From Nevskia sp035651715 (lineage in GTDB: Bacteria; Pseudomonadota; Gammaproteobacteria; Nevskiales; Nevskiaceae), in assembly GCA_035651715.1 (NCBI GenBank), contig DASRFD010000045.1, positions 1 through 64,000 on the forward strand: 64,000 nucleotides of DNA. The letters are read 5' to 3'. Positions 1 to 9,000 of the stretch are shown piece after piece (positions within the stretch are counted from its first letter, which is position 1; the number at the start of each line of letters is the position of its first letter). Position numbers and translations under genes: made by a program. The notes beneath the pieces are model-generated. The model did not search any database. It was given only the letters and a program-made list of their open reading frames with translations, and had not been told where the DNA came from.

Positions 1-2
1 TC

Positions 3-86
3 TGGCTGTACTTCCACGTGCCGCTGACCTTCGCCCTGCTGGCGGCGCTGCTGGCGCACATCCTGTCCGTGTTCATCTACTGGTGA
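3..86 (+). CDS. C-terminal end of a membrane protein (partial)
   Basis: Only the last 27 codons lie in the window, ending in TGA at 84-86. The tail reads WLYFHVPLTFALLAALLAHI and then LSVFIYW: a hydrophobic helix with histidines near both membrane faces, as in cytochrome b or ferric-reductase-like proteins. It is on the same strand and about 130 bases before a membrane-anchored multiheme cytochrome, so it is probably the preceding member of that cluster, possibly its quinol-facing or haem b subunit. The family cannot be fixed from this fragment. Confidence 0.6.
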   Translation, partial: WLYFHVPLTFALLAALLAHILSVFIYW

Positions 87-128
87 GTCCTGTGAACCCG
101 CTTCGTCATCGGGCTGCCCCTCACCCCG

Positions 129-147
129 CCACCCGCCAGGCGGGTGG
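129..147. repeat. 19-bp palindrome
   Basis: CCACCCGCC and GGCGGGTGG flank a single A, a perfect 9-bp inverted repeat between the partial first gene and the FHA-cytochrome gene. There is no T run, so it is not a classical terminator. It could be an operator, a small hairpin in the polycistronic message, or a REP-like element. Confidence 0.55.
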
Positions 148-216
148 TCTCCTGCCCTCCCGCAAGGGTGCGGGAACGCCAGCCCGCGGCTCCGCCGCCG
201 GCGCACGGAGCCGCCC

Positions 217-1980
217 GTGCGCTTTTTGATACGGACCTGGACCCGCCAGAGCGGCGAAAACGTCTCCCGCGACCGCGAGGTGGAGGTCGACCGCCTGCGC
301 ATCGGCCGCGGCACCGACCAGGACGTGGAGCTGCCGGACCTACGCGTTGCCCTGTCCCACGCCGAGATCGTGCGCAGCGGCAAGAACGCCGTCATCGTCA
401 CCAAGCCCGGCGCGGCGATGCAGGTCAACGGCGCGCCGACCACCGAGCACAGGCTGCACGGCGGCGACCTGATCGTCATCGGCCGCTTCCAGCTGGTGGT
501 GCTGCCCGGCACCGGCGGCAACGACCTGCAGATCGACGTCGAGGAAAAGGTCTCGGCCCGCGACGAGAAGGCGCAGCGGCAGACGCGCCTGAGCATGAGC
601 CTGGGCGAGGTGCTGTGGACGCGGCGCCGGCTGTCGTGGCTGCTGTTCCTGCTGGTGCTGCTGCCGGGCCTGGCGGTGCCGGCGTGGCTGCGCTTCGGCC
701 ATCCCCCGGCGCCGGCCGCGGCGGAATACGTGCCGCCCCAGCCTGCCGCGGGCCTCGCCGCGCTGAAGCCGACCGACGCGGTCTGGGTGCCGGGCACCTC
801 CAGCAGCGCCCACGCCTATTTCCAGAAGGACTGCGCCAAGTGCCATCAGAGCGCGTTCCTGCGCGTGCGCAACGAGGCCTGCCTGGATTGCCACAAGAAC
901 ACCGCCGCCCATGTCGACGATCCGCACTGGCTCAAGCTCGACGACTTCGCCAAGGCGCGCTGCGAGGACTGCCATCACGAGCACAAGGGCGACATGGGCC
1001 TGGTGACCCGGCACGACGCCCAGTGCACCGACTGCCATGCCCGGCCGGAGCAGCGCTTCGCCGGCATCAAGCTGCAGCCGGCGGCGGATTTCTCCTCGCA
1101 CCACCCGGTGTTCTCGCCGCGGGTGGCGCGCTACGACAGCGCCACCCGGCAGTTCCGCTGGATCCAGGCCAGCCAGGACCAGCCCGAGATGCTGCACTCG
1201 GATACCAACCTGAAATATCCGCACGACAAGCACCTCGATCCCAAGGGCATCAAGTCGCCGACCGGCAAGCGGGTGCTGGCCTGCGCCGACTGCCACCAGC
1301 CCGATGCCTCCGGCGTCTCGTTCAAGCCGATCGACATGCAGCAGCACTGCGCCGAATGCCATCGCCTGGACTTCGATCCGGACGACCCCGAACGCACCGT
1401 GCCGCATGCCCAGCCGGCCCAGGTGGTCGGCGTGATCCGCGACTACTACGCCCGCGCCGCGCTGGCCGGCGGCGTGCGCAAGCCCGGCGCGCCGCAAATC
1501 GTGCAGCTGCGGCGCCGCCCCGGCGAGCAGCTGACGCCGCCGCAAGCGCGCGCCGCGCTGGACTGGGCCGAACAGCAGTCGGCCGTGGTCATCGACGAGG
1601 TGTTCGACAAGCGGGTCTGCGGCTACTGCCACGCCGTCAGCCGCACCCATGACGCGGCACTGCCGTGGAGCGTGCCGCCGGTGGCGCTGGCGCAGCACCG
1701 TCTCGACCACGCCGAATTCAGCCACCAGGCGCACCGCAGCGAGAAGTGCGAAAGCTGCCACGCGGCGCCTAGCTCCAAGCTCAGCACCGACGTGCTGATG
1801 CCGGAGCTGAAGCGCTGCCGCGATTGCCACGGCGATCCGGGCAGCAGGGCGCAGATCCAGTCCAGCTGCATCAAGTGCCACGGCTACCACATCGCGCGGG
1901 AGCAGAAGATGGGCATGCCGCCGCGCCAAACCACGGCCGCGACGGCGGCGGCGACGCCCGCGGTGGAGCCGATGCGATGA
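217..1980 (+). CDS. FHA domain - TM - decaheme cytochrome c
   Basis: 587 residues. A GTG start is chosen because GGAG lies six bases upstream and the FHA domain begins at once. Residues 20-97 form a forkhead-associated domain (core around G30-R31 and S47-H48), a phosphothreonine-binding fold. Residues 139-158 are one transmembrane helix. Residues 206-559 carry ten CxxCH haem c motifs (the first CAKCH at 206-210, the last CIKCH at 551-555). The order implies a cytoplasmic FHA domain and a periplasmic ten-haem domain anchored in the inner membrane. It probably accepts electrons from the membrane protein upstream and passes them outward. ATGA overlap with the next gene. Joining a signalling domain directly to a multihaem wire is unusual. 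Confidence 0.88.
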   Translation: MRFLIRTWTRQSGENVSRDREVEVDRLRIGRGTDQDVELPDLRVALSHAEIVRSGKNAVIVTKPGAAMQVNGAPTTEHRLHGGDLIVIGRFQLVVLPGTGGNDLQIDVEEKVSARDEKAQRQTRLSMSLGEVLWTRRRLSWLLFLLVLLPGLAVPAWLRFGHPPAPAAAEYVPPQPAAGLAALKPTDAVWVPGTSSSAHAYFQKDCAKCHQSAFLRVRNEACLDCHKNTAAHVDDPHWLKLDDFAKARCEDCHHEHKGDMGLVTRHDAQCTDCHARPEQRFAGIKLQPAADFSSHHPVFSPRVARYDSATRQFRWIQASQDQPEMLHSDTNLKYPHDKHLDPKGIKSPTGKRVLACADCHQPDASGVSFKPIDMQQHCAECHRLDFDPDDPERTVPHAQPAQVVGVIRDYYARAALAGGVRKPGAPQIVQLRRRPGEQLTPPQARAALDWAEQQSAVVIDEVFDKRVCGYCHAVSRTHDAALPWSVPPVALAQHRLDHAEFSHQAHRSEKCESCHAAPSSKLSTDVLMPELKRCRDCHGDPGSRAQIQSSCIKCHGYHIAREQKMGMPPRQTTAATAAATPAVEPMR

Positions 1981-3917
1981 AATTGCGGAGCTTCCTGCTG
2001 GCCCTGTCCTTGAGCCTCGGCGCCGCGTCCTGCGGCGGCGGCGGCCCCGGCGGCGGCTGCAGCGGCAACTGCCAGGACGCCAGCCCGCAAAGCCTGAGCA
2101 GCGACGACGTCAGGCAGGTCATCGCCCAGGCGGTGGCCGAGGCGCAGGCGCAGCACGCCAAGGCCACGGTGGCGGTGGTCGACCGCGTCGGCAACGTGCT
2201 GGCGGTGTTCCAGATGAGCGGCGCCGGCAACGCGGTGACGGTGGACTCCAGGCGCGACACGCTCAGCGGCCTGGACGGCCTGGCGGTGGTCCCGGCCACC
2301 ATCGCCGCCATTTCCAAGGCCATTACCGGCGCCTACCTCAGCTCCGAGGGCAACGCCTTCTCCACCCGCACCGCCAGCCAGATCGTGCAGGAGCACTTCA
2401 ATCCGGGCGAGCTGGGCCAGCCCGGCGGGCCGCTGTTCGGAGTGCAGTTCAGCTCCCTGCCGTGCTCGGACTTCAACACCCGCTTCAGCGGCGGCGGCGC
2501 CGACATCGGCCCCAAGCGCGCGCCGCTGGGACTATCGGCGGACAGCGGCGGCTTTCCCCTGTACAAGAACGGCACCGTGGTCGGCGGCGTCGGCGTCATC
2601 ACCGACGGCCGCTACAGCCTGGACCTGGACATCGAGGACCGCGACCACGACATCGACGAGCTGGCCGCCCTCGCCGCCACCGCCGGCTTCGACGCGCCGG
2701 CCGACCGCCGCGCCGACGTCATCACCGTCGGCGGCAAGACCCTGCGCTACAGCGACGTGGCGCTGGGCGACACCGCCACCGGCGGCCACAACACCCTCGC
2801 CTACGATCCCGGCGCGCTGGCCCTGGGCAGCCTGGTGCCGGTGCGGGGCTACTACGCCGGCGCCGCGGTGCTGCCCGGCACGCAGTTCGGCACGCCTCTT
2901 TCCGGCTATGCCCAGGCTGTCGATCCGCGCTTCGCCGGCCTCGACGCCTTCGAGCTGGTCCGCGCCGACGGCAGCCGGCGCTATCCGCCGACCGCCGGCA
3001 GCGACGGCGGCCTCGGCGAAGCGGAGGTGGCCGAGCTGCTGAAGCAGGGCATCGGCGTGGCCAACCGCACCCGCGCCCAGATCCGCCGGCCGCTCGGCTC
3101 GCAGATGCGCGGCTCGGTGGTGGTGGTCGACACCAAGGGCGTGGTGCTGGGCGTGCTGCGCACCCGCGACGCGCCGGTGTTCGGCACCGACGTGGCGCTG
3201 CAGAAGGCGCGCACCGCGATGTTCTTCTCCAAGCCCGGCGCCGGCGACGAGCTGCGCGCCGCCGGCACCGTCACCTACATCGAGCCGGTGGGCAAGGAAC
3301 AGCCGGCGGTGAAGTTCAGCGACTACGTCGACGGCCTCAACCAGCTGGCGGGCGCCAACGTCTTCGACGGCGGCTACGCCTACGGCGCGCGCTCGGTCGG
3401 CAATCTCGAGCGGCCGTTCTTCCCCGACGGCATCGATGCCAATTCCAGCGGCCCGCTGAGCAAGCCCTATCCGAAGTGGAGCCCGTTCTCGACCGGCGTG
3501 CAGCTGGACCTGGTCTACGAGCGCATCGCCCAGCACGTGCTGTTCACGCTCGGCACCGGCGGCGCCGACGATCCTCCCAGCTGCGCCGGGCCGCCCGGTC
3601 CGATCAGCGGCTTCAACACCACGGTGCCGGCCGAGCTGGGTGACGGCCTGCAGATCTTCGCCGGCGGCGTGCCGATCTATCGCGGCAATACCCTGGTCGG
3701 CGGCATCGGCGTGTCCGGCGACGGCATCGACCAGGACGACATGGTCGCCTTCCTCGGCCTGTACAACGCCGGCCAGGCGCTCGGCACCATCAGCAATGCG
3801 CCTCCGGCGACGCGCATCGACCAGCTCAACATCCAGGGCCAGAAGGTGCGCTACGTCGAGTGCCCGCAGGCTCCGTTCCTGGACAGCGACGAGCAGGATC
3901 CATGCGCCGGCAAGTGA
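1977..3917 (+). CDS. DUF336/HbpS-GlcG-like lipoprotein
   Basis: 646 residues, starting at the ATG that overlaps the previous stop (ATGA). The N-terminus is a lipoprotein-type signal peptide with the putative lipid-bearing Cys at residue 19, followed by a Gly-rich stretch. From about residue 42 there is a haem-degrading/HbpS-like (DUF336, GlcG) domain, recognised from VAVVDRVGNVLAVFQMSGA. A second, similar unit follows around residue 355 (SVVVVDTKGVVLGVLRTRDA), so the protein is probably a tandem duplication. HbpS-type proteins bind haem or small ligands outside the cytoplasm. In this cluster it may handle haem or act as an outer-membrane lipoprotein partner of the cytochromes. Its exact role is not known. 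Confidence 0.8.
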   Translation: MKLRSFLLALSLSLGAASCGGGGPGGGCSGNCQDASPQSLSSDDVRQVIAQAVAEAQAQHAKATVAVVDRVGNVLAVFQMSGAGNAVTVDSRRDTLSGLDGLAVVPATIAAISKAITGAYLSSEGNAFSTRTASQIVQEHFNPGELGQPGGPLFGVQFSSLPCSDFNTRFSGGGADIGPKRAPLGLSADSGGFPLYKNGTVVGGVGVITDGRYSLDLDIEDRDHDIDELAALAATAGFDAPADRRADVITVGGKTLRYSDVALGDTATGGHNTLAYDPGALALGSLVPVRGYYAGAAVLPGTQFGTPLSGYAQAVDPRFAGLDAFELVRADGSRRYPPTAGSDGGLGEAEVAELLKQGIGVANRTRAQIRRPLGSQMRGSVVVVDTKGVVLGVLRTRDAPVFGTDVALQKARTAMFFSKPGAGDELRAAGTVTYIEPVGKEQPAVKFSDYVDGLNQLAGANVFDGGYAYGARSVGNLERPFFPDGIDANSSGPLSKPYPKWSPFSTGVQLDLVYERIAQHVLFTLGTGGADDPPSCAGPPGPISGFNTTVPAELGDGLQIFAGGVPIYRGNTLVGGIGVSGDGIDQDDMVAFLGLYNAGQALGTISNAPPATRIDQLNIQGQKVRYVECPQAPFLDSDEQDPCAGK

Positions 3918-6064
3918 AACGGCTGGCCCTGTGCAGCGCGCTCGGCACGCTGCTGGCAGTGTCGGCCCAGGCCGGCCCGCGCAGCTATGGGCCGGTCAAG
4001 GCCAGCGAGAGCCTGTCGCAGATCGCTTATGCGCTGCGTCCGGAGAAGACGCGGCTGTCGACCTACCAGACCATCACCGCGCTGTACCGTGCCAACCCTG
4101 ACGCCTTCGCCGGCTCGCCCGAACACATCCGGCCCGGCAGCGTGCTGCGCGTGCCGGATGCGGGCGCGATCAACGCCATCCCGGCGGCGGAAGCCTATGC
4201 GGTCTACCGCTCCGCTGCGGCGGCCGCGCCCGCCGCTCCACCCGCCGCCCCGTCCGTGGAAGCTGTGGCGGAGCCCGCCCCCCGGGCGGTCGCTCCCCTC
4301 GCCTTGCCGATGGCGACGCACCTGGGCGAAGCGGCGGAAGCGCATCCCGATCCGTCCACCGCCCCGGACGACGCCTCGCCCGAGCTGCGCCGGCGCGCCG
4401 GTGAGCCGCGGGTGATCCCGTCCGACAGCGAGCCGCTGCCCGATCCCAACCGCGTCAGCCGGCTGGCACCGGTGGCGGCGCCGGAGGCCTGGCGCGAATG
4501 GGAGAAGGCGCCGATCCCGGACCGCTGGCGCCTGCTCAACAACCTCGGCCTGGTGCCGCAGCGCTGGTACGACCCCTACAACCAGAACACCTGGAAGGCC
4601 GACAAGCCGATCCGCCACGGCGACGAGTTCCTCAATCTCGCCGCGACCGCCGACACGGTCTACGAATACCGCCGCCTGCCGGTGCCGGTGGGGCCGCAGG
4701 GCAGCAACCACCCGGGCGAGAACGGCATCTTCGGCGGCGAGCGCCAGACGCTGTTCAACGCCAACCTGATCCTGTCGGCGGTGTACATCAAGGGCGACAC
4801 CACCTTCAAGCCGCCCGAGTACGAGCTGCACCTGACGCCGGTGCTGAACTACAACTACACCGTGGCCGAGGAAGCGGGCGCGCTCAACATCGACCCGGGC
4901 AAGGGCCGCTACCGCTCGGACCAGTTCGTCGGCCTGCAGGAAGCATTCGTCGATTACCACCTGCGCAACGTGTCCGACCGCTACGACTTCGACAGCGTGC
5001 GCTTCGGCATCCAGCCCTTCTCGTCCGACTTCCGCGGCTTCCTGTTCCAGGACAACCAGCTGGCGCTGCGCCTGTTCGGGACGCGCGACAACAACCGCTG
5101 GCAGTACAACCTGGCGTGGATCCGCCGCCTGGAGAAGAACACCAACAGCGGCCTCAACGACGTGCGGACCAAGCCGCGCAACGACGACACCTACCTGGTC
5201 AACGTCTACCGCCAGGACTTCCCGGTGCTGGCCTTCACGTCGCAGCTGACCCTGGCGCACAACCGCAACCGCGAGAACGGCGAGCAGTTCTACGACGACA
5301 ACGGCTTCCTGCAGCGGCCGGCCTCGATCGGCACCGAGTCGCCGCGCAAGTATCAGGTGACCTACCTCGGCTACAACGGCGACGGCCATTTCGGCCGGCT
5401 TAACCTGACGATGTCGACCTACCTGGCGGTCGGCAGGCAGGACCGCGGCGTGTTCGCCGACGACGTCAAGCGCATCCGCGGCCTGTTCGCAGCGGCGGAG
5501 GCCTCCTACGACATGGACTGGCTGCGCCTGCGGCTCAGCGGCGTCTATGCCAGCGGCGACCACAACCCCTACAACGGCACCGCCACCGGCTTCGACGCCA
5601 TCTTCGAGAACCCGATCATCGCCGGCGCCGACACCAGCTTCTGGATCCGCCAGGCGATCCCGCTGATCGGCGGTGGCGGCGTGACGCTGTCGCAGCGCAA
5701 CGGCGAGCTGGCCGACCTGCGCTCGAGCAAGGACTTCGGCCAGTCCACCTTCGAGAACCCCGGCATCATCATCATCGGTTTCGGCACCGACGCCGACCTG
5801 ATGCCGCAGCTGCGCCAGTCGTTCAACTTCAACCACCTCTGGTTCGACAGCGCCCAGACCGTGGCGCTGGCGCGCAACCAGCTGGTGCACTCGAACAGCA
5901 TCGGCTGGGACCTGTCGACCGCGCTGATCTACCGGCCCTTCTTCACCCAGAACATCATCTTCCGCCTGTCCGGCGCCATGCTCATTCCGGACGACGGATA
6001 TCGCTCGCTGTTCCCCGACAAGTACCAGTATTCGGTGCTGGGCAACCTGCTGCTGACCTACTGA
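3902..6064 (+). CDS. Outer-membrane beta-barrel with FimV/LysM-like N-terminus
   Basis: 720 residues from the ATG at 3902, which overlaps the preceding gene by 16 bases and gives a good signal peptide cleaved after AQA (residue 24). Residues 28-85 match the FimV/HubP N-terminal LysM-like module (GPVKASESLSQIA, then YRANPDAF and GSVLRVPD), a peptidoglycan-contacting fold. A Pro/Ala-rich linker follows to about residue 200, then a region rich in alternating strands that ends in the aromatic C-terminus LLTY, as expected for a barrel. The partner cytochromes on both sides suggest a porin-cytochrome conduit analogous to MtrB, though I see no direct homology to MtrB. Only two bases separate it from the next gene. 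Confidence 0.78.
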   Translation: MRRQVKRLALCSALGTLLAVSAQAGPRSYGPVKASESLSQIAYALRPEKTRLSTYQTITALYRANPDAFAGSPEHIRPGSVLRVPDAGAINAIPAAEAYAVYRSAAAAAPAAPPAAPSVEAVAEPAPRAVAPLALPMATHLGEAAEAHPDPSTAPDDASPELRRRAGEPRVIPSDSEPLPDPNRVSRLAPVAAPEAWREWEKAPIPDRWRLLNNLGLVPQRWYDPYNQNTWKADKPIRHGDEFLNLAATADTVYEYRRLPVPVGPQGSNHPGENGIFGGERQTLFNANLILSAVYIKGDTTFKPPEYELHLTPVLNYNYTVAEEAGALNIDPGKGRYRSDQFVGLQEAFVDYHLRNVSDRYDFDSVRFGIQPFSSDFRGFLFQDNQLALRLFGTRDNNRWQYNLAWIRRLEKNTNSGLNDVRTKPRNDDTYLVNVYRQDFPVLAFTSQLTLAHNRNRENGEQFYDDNGFLQRPASIGTESPRKYQVTYLGYNGDGHFGRLNLTMSTYLAVGRQDRGVFADDVKRIRGLFAAAEASYDMDWLRLRLSGVYASGDHNPYNGTATGFDAIFENPIIAGADTSFWIRQAIPLIGGGGVTLSQRNGELADLRSSKDFGQSTFENPGIIIIGFGTDADLMPQLRQSFNFNHLWFDSAQTVALARNQLVHSNSIGWDLSTALIYRPFFTQNIIFRLSGAMLIPDDGYRSLFPDKYQYSVLGNLLLTY

Positions 6065-6066
6065 CC

Positions 6067-9000
6067 ATGCGCGCCCTCTCATTCCTGCTGTTCTGCGTCC
6101 TGGGCCTCGGCGGCAGCGTTCAGGCCTACGAGCACGACAAGGATCCGCCGCGCGAGATCCATTACGCCGAAACGCCGGCCGCGCCGCGCTACCAGGGCGC
6201 GCAGGAAGCGCGGGACAAGAGCGCCGGCTGCAACAGCTGCCACACCGCCACCGACCACGCCACCATGCACCTCAATCCGGGCGTGGTGCTGGGCTGCACC
6301 GACTGCCACGGCGGCAACGCGGCCGTCACCCTGGCGCAGGGCGTGGGCCGGGACGAGCCGGCCTACCGCAAGACGCTGGACCAGGCGCACGTGCAGCCGC
6401 GCTATCCCGACTCCTGGCATTACCCGTCGAGCGCCAACCCGCAGGCCAGCTACGCCCTGCTCAACCGCGAGTCGCCGGAATTCGTCCGCTTCATCAATCC
6501 CAGCGATTACCGCGTGGCGCGCGAAGCCTGCGGCGCCTGCCACCTGCCGATCATCGAGGCCGCCGAGCGCAGCCTGATGAGCAACGGCGCGATGTTCTTC
6601 GAGGGCGCCTCGTACAACAACGGCATCCTGCCGTTCAAGCGCTCGGTCATCGGCGAGACCTATACCCGCGACGGCCAGGCGGCGGTGATCTCCGATCCCT
6701 CCGCCACGCCGGATCCCAACGAGACCGCCAAGGGCGTGCTGGCCAAGCTGTTTCCGCTGCCGCCCTGGGAAGTGGTGCCACAGGCCGACGTGTTCCGCAT
6801 CTTCGAGCGCGGCGGCCGCAACATCTCCAACCTGTTCCCCGAAACCGGCCTGCCCGATTCCACCGGCGAGATCCAGAAGCTGGAGGAGCCGGGCCGCCCC
6901 GACTTCCGCCAGTCCAACCGCGGCCCCGGCACCGGCAACCGCATCGCCGTGCCGGTCATCAACCTGACCAAGACCCGCCTCAACGACCCCTACATGTGGT
7001 TCCTCGGCACCAGCGAGCAGCCGGGCGACTACCGCTCCAGCGGCTGCGCCGGCTGCCACGTGGTCTACGCCAACGACCGCGACCCGCTGCATTCGGGGCC
7101 CTACGCGAAGTTCGGCAACGAGGGCATGACGCAGACCGTCGATCCGACCATCCCGAAGAACGAGCCGGGCCATCCGCTCAAGCACGTCTTCACCCGCTCC
7201 ATCCCCACCGAGCAGTGCATGGTCTGCCACATGCACCAGCCGAACATCTTCCTCAACTCGATGCTCGGCTACACCATGTGGGACTACGAGTCCGACGCGC
7301 CGGCGATGTGGCCGGAGAAGCAGAAGTACCCGACCGACGCCGAGATCCGCGCCATCAACGAGCGCAACCCGGAGGAGGCGGCGATCCGCGGCAAGTGGAG
7401 CGACCCCGAGTTCCTCAAGAACGTGTCCGGCCTCAACCCGACGCTGAAGGACACGCAGTTCGCCGACTACCACGGCCACGGCTGGAACTTCCGCGCCATC
7501 TTCAAGCGCGACCGCAAGGGCGACCTGCTCGACAAGGACGGCAAGGTCGTCGCCGACGACGATCCGCACAAATTCGACCCGGCCAACCCGCACAAGGCGG
7601 TGCAGCTGATGTCGATCCACGTCGAGAAGGGCATGCAGTGCACCGACTGCCACTTCGCCCAGGACGCGCACGGCAACGGCCACATTTACGGCGAGGTGGC
7701 CCAGGCGATCGAGATCGACTGCCAGGACTGCCACGGCACGGTGGACCGCTACCCGACCCTGCGCACCTCCGGGCCGGCCGCGCCGGCGCCGAAGTGCCCG
7801 GCCGGTTCGAAGCTCCAGGCCGGCGCCGCGATCAAGGTGGCCAATGCGCCGCCGCCCGCGGTGCCGACCTACGTCTGCGCCTACGCCGACGGCACCCAGG
7901 CGCCGGCGCCGCCGGCCGGCACCGACCTGTCGCAGATGCGCACCCAGGACGGGCGCCTGCGCTTCGAATGGATCGACGGGCAGCTCTGGCAGCGCTCGGC
8001 CGTCGACCCGGCCAAGGAATGGCGGGTGCACCTGGTCAAGGACTCGGTCACGCCCGGCAACAGGGACTACAACGCCAAGGCGGCGCGCGCCAAGCTGATG
8101 AGCACCGACACCGCCGGCTTCGCCTGGGGCAGCGGCGTGGCGCCGGCCAGCCGCGCCCACCAGGACAGCAAGATGCTGTGCGTCACCTGCCACAGCTCCT
8201 GGACCACCTCCTGCTTCGGCTGCCACCTGCCGATCCAGGCCAACTGGAAGACCGACCGCCACAAGTTCGACGGCGAGCAGTCGCGCAACTACGCCACCTA
8301 CAACCCGCAGGTGGCGCGCGACGACTTCTTCATGCTCGGCAAGCACGGCGAGGCCAAGGGCTACCGCATCGCGCCGGTGCGCAGCTCCTCGGCCCTGGTG
8401 CTGTCGTCGACCAACTCCAGCCGCGAGCACATCTACGTGCAGCAGCCGCCGGTGTCGGCCAGCGGCTTCTCCAGCCAGGCCTTCGCCCCGCATTACCCGC
8501 ATACCGAGCGCACGGCGGAAACCAAGACCTGCTCGGACTGCCACCTGTCGCAGGCCAACGACAACAACGCCTGGATGGCCTCGCTGCTCGGCCTCGGTAC
8601 CGGCTTCGTCAACTTCGTCGGCTACCACGCCTACACCGGCCTGGACGGCGCGCTGGCCGCGGTGCAGGTGACCGAATGGGACGAGCCGCAGGCGGTGATC
8701 GGCAGCTACCTGCACCGCTACGCCTACCCGGACTGGTACGCCGGGCACCAGAAGAACGGCCAGGAGCTGCAGCACGCCTACAGCCACGACACCGGCGACG
8801 CCGTCGGCTGTCTGCAGCTGCGCGGCGAATATCTCTATGTCGCGCAGGGCCGCAAGGGCATGCAGGCCTACGACGTCGCCGGCATCGGCAACAAGGGCAT
8901 TTCCGAGAAGATCATCACAGCACCGTTCTCGCCGCTGGGCCACGATACGCACATCGCCAGCAAGGACGCCAGCTGCGTCGCGCTGCCCACCAACCAGCCG

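Noticed and set aside
3851..6082. Long minus-strand open frame opposite the barrel gene
   Set aside because: Same biased composition and no motif; the plus-strand product has signal peptide and FimV-like domain.
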